NCBI GenBank assembly: GCA_943787225.1
Contig: CALSLP010000001.1
Location: 1,214,964-1,278,963, forward strand
Direction of reading: 5' to 3'
Source: an uncultured Alphaproteobacteria bacterium
GTDB lineage: Bacteria; Pseudomonadota; Alphaproteobacteria; MPNO01; UBA2964
DNA: 64,000 nucleotides
The translations under genes were made by a program, and so were the position numbers. This document shows positions 27,279 to 36,238 of the stretch, in pieces. Under the pieces are notes generated by a model that was not told the origin of the DNA, did no database searches, and worked only from the letters and a program-made list of their open reading frames with translations. Within the stretch, counting starts at the first letter, position 1, and each line of letters starts with the position of its first letter.

Positions 27279-27300
27279 CGACAGCCTCTATAGGCTGTCG
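27279..27300. promoter_or_regulatory. Palindrome upstream of MFS transporter 1
   Basis: CGACAGCC and GGCTGTCG form perfect 8-base arms around a 6-base TCTATA centre. It lies 26 bases before the MFS start on the minus strand, with no T-run on either side, so a dimeric repressor operator is more likely than a terminator. No regulator gene is adjacent. Confidence 0.45.
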
Positions 27301-27461
27301 GCGAGAATAAAAGCGATAACGTAGCTTTATTCTACAGCGAGTTCGGTGGTCTTGGCAAAACGGTCAATTAATTTTCTTCAGGGATTATCTGCCATGACCA
27401 ACCACTCTGGTAGGACTGATGAGGATTGCGCTGTCGAGGGGATGGTCACCTGTCCTGCAGG

Positions 27462-28172
27462 TTATTTCAGACTGCCGCGCGCAAAGATGCGTTGTAGACC
27501 GCGGAGATTTTTGGTGATGTGTTTGAACGTAAAGACTTGTGCAGCTGACAGTTTGATATGTGCCGGATTTACGAATAATACGTCACCGTGGAAATGACGG
27601 GTAAAGACAAATGTATGGAAACCGAGATCATCCATTCTCTTCAAAATACGTTGGACGGGCTCAATAAGTTTGGGGTCCATAAAATCATGAAATTCAATTG
27701 AGATCTGTTTGATGGATTGCAGCGTTTGATCATCAGTTGAATCGAACATCGCAATTTCGGCGCCTTCGATATCAATTTTCGCCAAATCGATCACATCGGC
27801 ACCGATATGGTCAAAGAATCTCTTCAATGTAATGCCGGGAACCTCGACAGAATCCCCCTGGTTCGAATCGCTGGCCTCTCGAATAAGACCCCAACGATCT
27901 TCGTCATTTACCACAGAAAAGTTTTGCGGCTTGTTGTCGCCACAGATGGCGAAATGGTGTTTTTTTAGAAGATCACTTTCTTTGATTCGCTCATGGTTTT
28001 CCGGCAAGGCCTCGACGGCGTGAAACTGGCAGCCAATCTCGTCAGCAACCTCATGGCCAAATAGAGCGCTTGATGCACCCAAATCCAGCGCGATCGAATT
28101 TTGGTTAAGGGCGGGTGCGTAGAAGGTATGGCCATAGGCCGACCAGAGGTCTGTATTTTTATATTCTAGCAT
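27462..28172 (-). CDS. FkbM family SAM-dependent methyltransferase
   Basis: The 236-residue protein has the SAM-binding loop ALDLGASSALFGHEV near residue 28 and AVEALPENHERI as motif II. The FkbM signature DLAKIDIEGAEIAMF is near residue 140. The family mostly O-methylates sugars, polyketides or other secondary metabolites. It starts with ATG at 28172, just beyond the end of the next transporter (28212), and could be the last gene of a minus-strand group. The acceptor substrate is unknown. Confidence 0.88.
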   Translation of the reverse strand: MLEYKNTDLWSAYGHTFYAPALNQNSIALDLGASSALFGHEVADEIGCQFHAVEALPENHERIKESDLLKKHHFAICGDNKPQNFSVVNDEDRWGLIREASDSNQGDSVEVPGITLKRFFDHIGADVIDLAKIDIEGAEIAMFDSTDDQTLQSIKQISIEFHDFMDPKLIEPVQRILKRMDDLGFHTFVFTRHFHGDVLFVNPAHIKLSAAQVFTFKHITKNLRGLQRIFARGSLK

Positions 28173-28211
28173 TCTTGTCTTTTTTCCCGCTTTTGATACT
28201 GGGCTGCAAGA

Positions 28212-29141
28212 TTAAAGGTCGGCCGTGCCAGCCGCCTTTTTTTCTCGCTCGGCCCGTACTTCCTGACGTTCTTTTTGCGCCATATAGAATGTCGCGGCAA
28301 ATATAATTGTGCCGCCGACCCAAACCCAAACGTCGGGAAATTCTGAAAACAACGCTAAACCCATCAGGGCGGCAAATGGTAGGCGGGTATATTCAAACGG
28401 TAAAACGATAGTTGCATCGGCGGCTTTATAGGCGCGCGTCATCGCCCGTTGCGCAATTGCGCCGGCAAACCCCATCAGCAAGAGGACCGCGAATTGTTCC
28501 ATTGTCGGGGTGGTCCAGACATACAGCGCCGGACCCACAGAAATGGCTGTAAAAATAATCATTTGCCAGACGACGATTGTATCTGCTTGTTCGGTGCGGG
28601 TGAGCGATTTAACGGTCATGGAGGTAATGACCATGGCGACGACACAAATTAAGGCCAGCCCTTGCCCCCAGCTTACGGGGCTAACGCCTGGCCGGACGAT
28701 GATATAGGCACCGATGAGACCGAAGATCACGGCCGTCCAGCGATGACCTTTGGCGACCTCACCCATAAACAGAATGGCACAGAGGGAGGCCAGCAATGGT
28801 CTTGTGAACGTTATGGCGGCGACATCGCCCATCGGAATAAAGACCAGGGCACCAAACAGCAGATATAATGCCGCAAGCCCGGAAACGCCGCGCGCTAAAT
28901 GCATGCCAAACCGTTTGGTGCGCAGCCCGGTAAATTCCTTGCTCCAGAAAAGCGGCAACAGAAACATCAGCGCAAAGATGCTACGAAAAAAGACGATCTC
29001 GAAGGTATGAATTTCGTCTCTCAGACCGCGCGCAACGGAAACCATCACTGCCCAGCTGGCAGCACTGATCATCATCCAGACGGCACCTTCTGCCGCGCCG
29101 GAATGGCGATCTCTAAACCCTTTAATATATGCGCGAATCAT
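28212..29141 (-). CDS. EamA/DMT-family transporter 4
   Basis: A 309-residue ten-segment EamA carrier. The end of the first half shows VIFGLIGAYIIVRPGVSPVSW, and the second half ends with WVGGTIIFAATFYMAQKERQE, followed by a basic tail. Motif SVARGLRDEIHTFEIVFFRS is shared with transporter 5, 43 bases upstream, pointing to tandem duplication. Substrate unknown. Confidence 0.92.
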   Translation of the reverse strand: MIRAYIKGFRDRHSGAAEGAVWMMISAASWAVMVSVARGLRDEIHTFEIVFFRSIFALMFLLPLFWSKEFTGLRTKRFGMHLARGVSGLAALYLLFGALVFIPMGDVAAITFTRPLLASLCAILFMGEVAKGHRWTAVIFGLIGAYIIVRPGVSPVSWGQGLALICVVAMVITSMTVKSLTRTEQADTIVVWQMIIFTAISVGPALYVWTTPTMEQFAVLLLMGFAGAIAQRAMTRAYKAADATIVLPFEYTRLPFAALMGLALFSEFPDVWVWVGGTIIFAATFYMAQKERQEVRAEREKKAAGTADL

Positions 29142-29184
29142 GGTGTTACGTTATGCGGAAAATTTCCTAAAGAATAGTGTGGCA

Positions 29185-30096
29185 TCATTGTGGCTTTTTT
29201 ATACCCGCTTTTCGCATTGCTTCGGCGCGGACGACATAAAAACTTGCAATAAATATCACCGTGCCGCCAGCCCAGGTCCAGCCATCAAGCGCTTCTCCAA
29301 AAATGAAAAACCCGAACGCGATGGCGATCAACAGGCGCACAAACTCAAAGGGTAATACCACTGTTGCATCGGCAGCAGCATAGGCGCGTGCGACAGAGCG
29401 TTGAAAACCGGTCGCCAGCCCACCCAGTAAAACCAGCCAAAGCAACTGTTCTAAATTGGGGGTTTGCCAATACAGGGCTGCCGGAATAATCGACCCCAAC
29501 GTCATAACCAGCAGCGTATAGGCGACGATACGATCAGGTGGTTCCGTTCGGGTCATAAGTTTAACGGAAATCGTCGTAAAGGCACCGGCAGCCATCGCAC
29601 CGAGGGCAAGCAAGACGCCGACATTCCATTCCGCGAAGCCGGGCCGGATAATCATCAACATACCAATAAAACCGATCAGAAGGGCATGCCACCGGGCGCC
29701 GTACATCACCTCGCGCAGGATGAGAACAGCGGCCAAAGAGGCAAAAATCGGCTTGCTGTATTGGATGGCGACGACGTCCGCGAGTGGAATAAGTGAAACC
29801 GCGAAGAAAACACAGTAAAGACCAATCAGTGTGTTGATCCCGCGGGCGACCAAAAGCACTGGACGTTTTGTGGCGAGCCCGGAAAGTCCAACGCGGGCGA
29901 CCCACGGGATGATAAAGAGAACGCCGAATACGCATCTGAAAAACGTGATCATCGGGACTGACATTTCCGCTGTCAGATACTTGCCGATGGCGGTAAAGGC
30001 GACGACACAAAAAGAAGCAATAACCGTCCACAACGCTCCCTGTGTTGCGGGAGACAGGTGGGTCAAACCAAGACGGGGGCGGGGCGGAGGGTTCAT
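29185..30096 (-). CDS. EamA/DMT-family transporter 5
   Basis: A 303-residue paralogue of transporter 4 with both EamA halves, including LIGFIGMLMIIRPGFAEW at the end of the first. The shared segment RAYAAADATVVLPFEFVRL closely matches RAYKAADATIVLPFEYTRL in the neighbour. It starts with ATG at 30096, divergent from the acetoacetyl-CoA synthetase, with about 100 bases between the two starts available for promoters. Confidence 0.92.
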   Translation of the reverse strand: MNPPPRPRLGLTHLSPATQGALWTVIASFCVVAFTAIGKYLTAEMSVPMITFFRCVFGVLFIIPWVARVGLSGLATKRPVLLVARGINTLIGLYCVFFAVSLIPLADVVAIQYSKPIFASLAAVLILREVMYGARWHALLIGFIGMLMIIRPGFAEWNVGVLLALGAMAAGAFTTISVKLMTRTEPPDRIVAYTLLVMTLGSIIPAALYWQTPNLEQLLWLVLLGGLATGFQRSVARAYAAADATVVLPFEFVRLLIAIAFGFFIFGEALDGWTWAGGTVIFIASFYVVRAEAMRKAGIKKPQ

Positions 30097-30198
30097 ATCA
30101 CATACCCTATGCCCAAGAGGGCGACCGAGATAGGGTGCGGCGCTGCTTGACGAGCCGGCAATGAATTGGCGTAGTAAATGGTGAAGGAGAAGCCCGTC

Positions 30199-32151
30199 TT
30201 GAGTAAGAAGTTATGGCAACCCGACCCAGCACGGGTCGCCGCCAGTAATCTGACTAAATTTATGGGTGCGGTAGAATCGCGCTGGGGTGTGTCCTGTGCC
30301 GATTATACAGCCCTACACCAATGGTCCGTTAACGAGCCGGAAAAATTCTGGCAGTCCCTTTGGGATGTCGCGGATGTCCTGGGCGATCTTACCGATGACA
30401 TTGTCTTACAGCATCCAGATCAGATGCCTGGCGCTGTGTTCTATCCCAATGCGCGGCTGAATTTTGCCGAGAACTTGCTGCGCCGCCGGGATGATACAGC
30501 GGCGCTGATGTTTCGCGGGGAAACCGGTGTTGAACGAACGATGACCGGCGCAGAACTCTATGCGTTGGTCTCTCGTTTGAAACAAGCGATGCACAAGGCC
30601 GGGATTAAGTCAGGGGATCGGGTGGCTGCTTATTTGCCTAACGTGCCGGAAGCGATTGCGGCCATGTTGGCGACGGCAAGTCTTGGCGCTGTCTGGTCTT
30701 CCTGCTCGCCTGATTTTGGCACCCAGGGCGTTCTCGACAGGTTTGGACAAATTGAACCCAAAATCTTATTTGCAGCAGACCAGTATTTTTATAATGGTCG
30801 GGCCATAGAGTGTACTGAACGAGTAGCCGAGGTACGGGCAAACCTACCGACAGTCGACTCCGTCATTATCCTCCCCTATGACACGGAGGCACCGGCCCCT
30901 GTAGGCGATCTGTCGATGACATTGCTTGCAGATTTTATCGACTCTTACGCGGCGACGGAGATTGATTTCCAACGGTTTGATTTCAATCACCCGCTTTACA
31001 TTCTGTTTTCGTCAGGCACGACCGGCGTTCCAAAATGTATCATCCATGGTGCTGGAGGGACGCTGATTCAGCACCTCAAAGATCATCTGCTGCAGACCGA
31101 TGTGAAACCAGGGGACCGGGTCTTCTACTTCACGACACTCGGTTGGATGATGTGGAACTGGCTGGTTTCCGGCCTTGCTGCCGGTGCCACGATTCTTCTG
31201 TATGACGGCTCGCCGTTTTATCCGGACGGCAATAGTTTGTTTGATTTCGCGGACAAATCGAAAATGACGCATTTCGGCACCTCCGCGAAGTTTGTCGACG
31301 CGGCGAAGAACGCCAAGCTTAATCCTATTGAAACGCACGATCTTTCGAGTGTCCGGACATTGATGTCGACTGGCTCGCCTTTGGTGCCCGAGAGCTTTGA
31401 CTTTATTTACGAGAACATCAAAGCTGATATTTGCGTCTCCTCTATTTCCGGAGGCACTGATATCGTCGGCTGCTTTGTCGGCGGTAATCCCATTGGGTCG
31501 GTCTGGCGCGGCGAAATTCAGGCGGTCTGTCTGGCGATGGATGTCGCCGTTTACAATGATGATGGCCAGTCGATGCTCGACGAATTCGGTGAGCTTGTGT
31601 GTCTGAAGCCCTTTCCATCGATGCCGGTGGGTTTCTGGAATGACGCGAGTGGCGAGCGCTATCGAGCCGCTTATTTTGAACGCTTCCCAGGCGTCTGGTG
31701 TCATGGTGATTGGGTCGCTCTCACCGAAAATGGTGGTGTGATCATTCAGGGTCGCTCGGATGCCACGCTCAATCCGGGTGGTGTTCGCATCGGTACCGCA
31801 GAGATCTACAGTCAGGTTGAACGGCTTGATGAAATCGAGGAAGCTATCGCGGTCGGGCAAGACTGGGAAGGCGATGCAAGGATCATTCTGTTTGTCCGGT
31901 TACGCGATGGGCATTCTCTGGATGAAGATTTGATTGGTCAGATTAGACATCGAATACGGGCGAACCTCTCGCCACGGCATGTGCCGGCTAAGATTATTGC
32001 CGTCGCGGATATCCCCCGGACAAAGTCGGGGAAGATTACGGAACTGGCCGTGCGCGATATCATTCATGGCCGGGTGGTTCGCAATACTGAAGCGCTCGCA
32101 AACCCCGAAGCGTTGGATCATTTCCGCGATCTGATCGACCTCCGCAGCTAG
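30199..32151 (+). CDS. Acetoacetate--CoA ligase (acetoacetyl-CoA synthetase)
   Basis: This 650-residue ANL-superfamily enzyme activates acetoacetate with ATP and CoA. It has the P-loop-like ILFSSGTTGVPKCIIH near residue 270, GTDIVGCFVGG near residue 420, and the C-terminal hinge region GRSDATLNPGGVRIGT, with the catalytic Lys in PRTKSGKITE. I chose TTG 30199 because AAGGAG lies 9 bases upstream and the resulting LSKKLWQPDP fits the family N-terminus; an ATG at 30178 is in frame without a ribosome site. The role is ketone-body or polyhydroxybutyrate recovery. Confidence 0.94.
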   Translation: MSKKLWQPDPARVAASNLTKFMGAVESRWGVSCADYTALHQWSVNEPEKFWQSLWDVADVLGDLTDDIVLQHPDQMPGAVFYPNARLNFAENLLRRRDDTAALMFRGETGVERTMTGAELYALVSRLKQAMHKAGIKSGDRVAAYLPNVPEAIAAMLATASLGAVWSSCSPDFGTQGVLDRFGQIEPKILFAADQYFYNGRAIECTERVAEVRANLPTVDSVIILPYDTEAPAPVGDLSMTLLADFIDSYAATEIDFQRFDFNHPLYILFSSGTTGVPKCIIHGAGGTLIQHLKDHLLQTDVKPGDRVFYFTTLGWMMWNWLVSGLAAGATILLYDGSPFYPDGNSLFDFADKSKMTHFGTSAKFVDAAKNAKLNPIETHDLSSVRTLMSTGSPLVPESFDFIYENIKADICVSSISGGTDIVGCFVGGNPIGSVWRGEIQAVCLAMDVAVYNDDGQSMLDEFGELVCLKPFPSMPVGFWNDASGERYRAAYFERFPGVWCHGDWVALTENGGVIIQGRSDATLNPGGVRIGTAEIYSQVERLDEIEEAIAVGQDWEGDARIILFVRLRDGHSLDEDLIGQIRHRIRANLSPRHVPAKIIAVADIPRTKSGKITELAVRDIIHGRVVRNTEALANPEALDHFRDLIDLRS

Positions 32152-32222
32152 TTGCACGCGACAGGTCGGCTCCCTAGACTTTCTTTCATAACAAACAGAT
32201 ACCGGCGGCAGGGAAGGTTAAA

Positions 32223-32981
32223 ATGACGGATGATCGTTGGCGGCTCGAAGAATTTGCTCGCCTGCTTGACATTAGCAACCGGGTTGTTGTGTTTACGGGG
32301 GCGGGGATTAGCACTGAATCCGGGATTCCAGATTTTCGCAGCCCGGGCGGGGTTTGGACAAAATACAGCCCCATTCTCTACAACGATTATATTTCATCTG
32401 AAGAATCGCGACACGAATCCTGGCGTCGAAAATTTGATGACTCATACGGATTTAACGGGGCTGAGCCTAATCGTGGCCACCGGGCAGTTGAGAAGATGGT
32501 TCGCGATGGCAAAGTGTCTGCCGTAATCACCCAGAACACTGATGGGCTGCATTTCGAATCTGGTATTCCTGAAGAGAAAATCATCGAACTACATGGCAAT
32601 AGCACTTATGCGTCCTGTTTGGCCTGTGGGCTTCGACACGAATTTGATCCCATAAAGCAGACTTTTCTTACGGATGGCACAATTCTGGATTGTCAGGCGT
32701 GTGGTGGAATATTGAAGCCAGCGACAATTTCCTTCGGCCAGCCGATGCCAGAAGGTCCGATGCGCCGTGCTCAAGAGGAAACGCTTTCCTGTGATTTATT
32801 TCTGGCAATTGGGTCGTCGCTTCAGGTTTATCCAGCGGCGGGATTTCCGCAAACCGCAGCGCAAAAAGGAGCGGCGCTGGTTATACTAAATCGAGAACCG
32901 ACCGACCTCGATAGCTTTGCTGATTTGGTGCTCAATATGGAAATTGGTTCCACTTTGGGTGATGTCGTCGCAGTAAATTGA
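32223..32981 (+). CDS. cobB: NAD-dependent protein deacylase, Sir2 family
   Basis: A 252-residue sirtuin. The NAD site GAGISTESGIPDFRSPGG lies near residue 28, QNTDGLH near residue 103, and the catalytic His in ELHGN. Four zinc Cys are visible as CLAC and CQAC. Sirtuins remove acyl groups from lysine, and in many bacteria acyl-CoA synthetases are targets. The gene follows an acyl-CoA synthetase by 71 bases on the same strand, which makes regulation of that enzyme by deacylation plausible, though this is inference. Confidence 0.93.
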   Translation: MTDDRWRLEEFARLLDISNRVVVFTGAGISTESGIPDFRSPGGVWTKYSPILYNDYISSEESRHESWRRKFDDSYGFNGAEPNRGHRAVEKMVRDGKVSAVITQNTDGLHFESGIPEEKIIELHGNSTYASCLACGLRHEFDPIKQTFLTDGTILDCQACGGILKPATISFGQPMPEGPMRRAQEETLSCDLFLAIGSSLQVYPAAGFPQTAAQKGAALVILNREPTDLDSFADLVLNMEIGSTLGDVVAVN

Positions 32982-33069
32982 ATCAATGGTTAACGGGTTG
33001 TTAACGAAAACCGCCCTGTAATGTCCTGTTTAATGCTGAAACCGCTGGAATTCTGGACGCGCCTTACTG

Positions 33070-36000
33070 ATGGGTGGAAAAGAAACTGTTTTTGACCAGG
33101 CGACTCTTAAGGCCAAAATTGTGGCTCTTGAGGCTGAGGTGGCGTGTCTTAAAAATGGCGCGGGCAAGCAAGCTTCAAACGATAAACTATTCCATCAGTT
33201 TGCCGGGCTGACCGGTGACGCGGTATTCGTCCAGGATGATAATCAACGGATCGTCTATATTAACGCCGCGGGCATCGCGTTATTTGGGGCCGCTACTCCA
33301 GATGAGATCATCGGTACTTTGGCGACCAGCTATGTACACCCGGATGTCCGCAACGCGATAGGTCAAGAATATGACAATGTCCTAATAGGGACCGCCGCCA
33401 TTGAGCTCAATGAGCAACCCTGGATCCGGGTAGATGGCACAGGATATATCGCTGACGTCTCTGCCACACTAACTCTGTGGCACGATGAGCCGGCTGTTTT
33501 AACGATTGTTCGCAATGTGTCGGATCGGATACAGGCGCGGGAAAAACTGGATTCTCTTGAGGCGCAACACAATCGCTCCGAACAAAGGCTCCGCGAAGCG
33601 ATTGATGCCATGTCAGAAGGGTTCGCGCTTTTTGATGCCGAGGATCGATTAGAGATCTTTAACAAGCGCTACGCGGAGGATATTTGGTCGTCTTGTCCGG
33701 AAGAAGTCCAGATTGGGCGAAGCTTCGATGAGCTTGTGGACCTGGCGCTGCAAACCGGCCTGTGGGATGGCGCTGACCTGTCCAGAGACGAGATCGCTGA
33801 GAAGGCGCGAAAACGACACAAAAATTTACCGTCAGTTTCAGAGATTCTTTATCCGTCTGGTCGATGGAAAAGACAGAGCAAGAAACGCACCCGTGAAGGC
33901 GGCGTTGTTGGTGTCTATTCCGACCTGACAGAGATTAAGCAGCGCGAGGAAAGATTACGCGATAGCGAAAACCTGCACCGCGAGTTGCTCGAGACCCTTC
34001 CCGACGCTGTGATTATTCATATTGATGAAAAGATCGTATTTGTTAATGCGGCGGCCGTGAGATTGTTTGGAGCTGACTCAGCAGATCAGCTAATCGGAAA
34101 AGACTCTCTGAGCTTCGTCCCTGAAGAAGATCGCGCGATGCAGCTTGAGCGACGCGACGCTGTTCTCAGTAGGCACGATCAACTTGATCCGGCGGAGCAA
34201 AGACGCATAAGACTTGATGGCTCAATTGTCGATGTTGAAACCGTTGCAACCTTTATTGAATGGGAGGGCGTGCCGGCATTTTTGGGGGTGGTCCGTGATA
34301 TTACAGCCCGTAAGGACGCTGAGGCAGCTTATGCGGAAACTGAAAGACGCTTCAGCGCTGTAACCGACAACATGCCCGGCGCAGTCTTTCAACGGGTGAT
34401 GGAGCCGTCCGGGAAACTCACTTTTAGTTATGCCAGTGCCGGTATTAAGGAAATTACCGGATTATCGCCCGATGAATTACGAGGCGAACTTTCTCCTTTT
34501 ATCGACCTTATCCGCCCCGATTTTCGCGACGAGTATCTTTGCAAACTACAAGAGTCGGCAGAAAACCTTACGCCGCATTCGATGGAAATACCGCTGATTA
34601 AAAAGGATGGTACCGCCACCTGGCTGAGATCTATGGGGCGCCCTCATCCGCGCGACGACGGCGCGATCGTTTGGGATGGCGTGGTCATGGATGTAACTGA
34701 ACAGCGACAAATCGAGGAAAGCGCCCGTCAGGCGCATCTTTGGTTGCTGCAGGCTATTGATACAATGCCCGACGGATTTATGTTGTGGGACAAGGAGGAC
34801 CGGTTGGTCCTCTGGAATCACCGTGTAATGACCTATCACCCCGACCCCGTGGTTATTGCCGAGGGCGCCTCGTTCGAGGATGTTGTCATCAGGATTGCCG
34901 ATGCTGTTCGGGCTCGTTTTGGGGATGAAACAGCGGATGACTGGCTCGCCGAGCGCCGGCAACGGCATCAAGACGCAAAAGGTTCTTACGAATGTCGTGG
35001 CAGCGGAGATCGTTGGTATACGGTGACCGAACACCGGACACCGGAAGGATTTACTGTTAGTTTGACCGCTGAAATTACCGATCGTCGAGAAAATGAAGCC
35101 CGGTTGCGAGAAAGTGATGAACGGTATCGGGCGCTGGTTAATCTGCTGCCCGACGCAGTTTATGTTCATAAAGGTGGTCATATTGTGCTGTCGAATGCGG
35201 CGGCGTTGAATCTGTTTGGCGCTGAAACCTCCGAAGATTTGATGGGGAAAGAAGCGCTTAATCTAACCCACCCTGAATTTCATGAAATCGTTAAGAAACG
35301 TCGTCGTCTCGTCGTCGGAGAAGGCACCCGGACGGTCTTTATGCGTCAAAAACGCCTCCGGCTTGATGGCTCCTGGTTTTGGGCGGAAGTGGCAGCGGCA
35401 GCGATCGATTGGGAAGGTGAGCGCGGTGGCATTGTGGTCATGCGCGACATCACAGAGCAGATCAAAGTGGAAGAGGTCTTGATTACGAGTAAGGAAGAGG
35501 CCGATATCGCGAACCGCACGAAAACGGAGTTTCTCGCCAATATGAGCCACGAGTTGCGGACACCTTTGAACGCGATTATTGGCTTTTCCGATCTCATGCA
35601 GCGCGAAATGTTCGGCCCTCTCGGGAATGAGCAATATACCGATTATGCGCGTGATATCTATCAGAGCGGCAGCCATCTCCATGATGTTATTAATGACATC
35701 CTGGATCTGTCCAAAATTGAAGATGGGAAACTCGATCTGTCAGAAGCAGAGGTCGAACTTGGTTTATGTGTGGAACGGTGTTTGCGTGTTGTCGCGCCGC
35801 GCGCAGATGAGGGTGGTCTAAAGATTGAATCGAAGATTGATGATGCTCTGCCGCGGATCACGGCTGATGAGAGAAAGATCAAGCAGATTGTGATTAATCT
35901 TCTCAGCAACGCTGTGAAGTTTACCGACAGGGGTGGATTAATTTCAGTTTCAGCACAGTATGATCCGGACGATAGTATTGTGTTAGTCGTCCGCGATACC

Positions 36001-36234
36001 GGTATTGGCATCGCAGAGAAAGATCTTGCTCAGGCCCTTATGCCTTTTGGGCAGGTGGATAGTACGCTTAGTCGGCGTCATGAAGGAACAGGTCTTGGGT
36101 TGCCGCTTACAAAGTCACTTGTTGAGCTGCATGGCGGAACGCTATCTGTTGATAGTACGGTCGGCGTTGGAACTTCTGTTATTGTCCGTCTCCCTGCATG
36201 GCGAGCGGTTGAGCGGCCATCGGCTGCTGAATAG
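33070..36234 (+). CDS. Six-PAS sensor histidine kinase
   Basis: A 1054-residue soluble kinase without membrane segments. A short coiled-coil start is followed by six PAS domains at roughly 40-155, 175-285, 300-420, 430-545, 560-680 and 695-810. PAS 1, 3 and 6 share the signature N-AA-LFGA; PAS 2 and 5 are of the PAS-7 type (MSEGFALFDAEDRLE and MPDGFMLWDKEDRLV). The HisKA motif NMSHELRTPLN carries the phosphorylated His827. The ATPase boxes INLLSNAVKF, DTGIGI and GTGLGLPL complete the kinase. No receiver domain and no adjacent response regulator are present, so the partner is encoded elsewhere. Confidence 0.95.
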   Translation: MGGKETVFDQATLKAKIVALEAEVACLKNGAGKQASNDKLFHQFAGLTGDAVFVQDDNQRIVYINAAGIALFGAATPDEIIGTLATSYVHPDVRNAIGQEYDNVLIGTAAIELNEQPWIRVDGTGYIADVSATLTLWHDEPAVLTIVRNVSDRIQAREKLDSLEAQHNRSEQRLREAIDAMSEGFALFDAEDRLEIFNKRYAEDIWSSCPEEVQIGRSFDELVDLALQTGLWDGADLSRDEIAEKARKRHKNLPSVSEILYPSGRWKRQSKKRTREGGVVGVYSDLTEIKQREERLRDSENLHRELLETLPDAVIIHIDEKIVFVNAAAVRLFGADSADQLIGKDSLSFVPEEDRAMQLERRDAVLSRHDQLDPAEQRRIRLDGSIVDVETVATFIEWEGVPAFLGVVRDITARKDAEAAYAETERRFSAVTDNMPGAVFQRVMEPSGKLTFSYASAGIKEITGLSPDELRGELSPFIDLIRPDFRDEYLCKLQESAENLTPHSMEIPLIKKDGTATWLRSMGRPHPRDDGAIVWDGVVMDVTEQRQIEESARQAHLWLLQAIDTMPDGFMLWDKEDRLVLWNHRVMTYHPDPVVIAEGASFEDVVIRIADAVRARFGDETADDWLAERRQRHQDAKGSYECRGSGDRWYTVTEHRTPEGFTVSLTAEITDRRENEARLRESDERYRALVNLLPDAVYVHKGGHIVLSNAAALNLFGAETSEDLMGKEALNLTHPEFHEIVKKRRRLVVGEGTRTVFMRQKRLRLDGSWFWAEVAAAAIDWEGERGGIVVMRDITEQIKVEEVLITSKEEADIANRTKTEFLANMSHELRTPLNAIIGFSDLMQREMFGPLGNEQYTDYARDIYQSGSHLHDVINDILDLSKIEDGKLDLSEAEVELGLCVERCLRVVAPRADEGGLKIESKIDDALPRITADERKIKQIVINLLSNAVKFTDRGGLISVSAQYDPDDSIVLVVRDTGIGIAEKDLAQALMPFGQVDSTLSRRHEGTGLGLPLTKSLVELHGGTLSVDSTVGVGTSVIVRLPAWRAVERPSAAE

Positions 36235-36238
36235 CGGA

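Noticed and set aside
27346..27597. 83-codon frame between the MFS and FkbM genes
   Set aside because: It overlaps the end of the FkbM gene in antisense, is Cys/Arg-rich without any motif, and has no ribosome site.
31012..31860. 282-codon open frame on the minus strand
   Set aside because: Opposite the acetoacetyl-CoA synthetase; no motif, no ribosome site.
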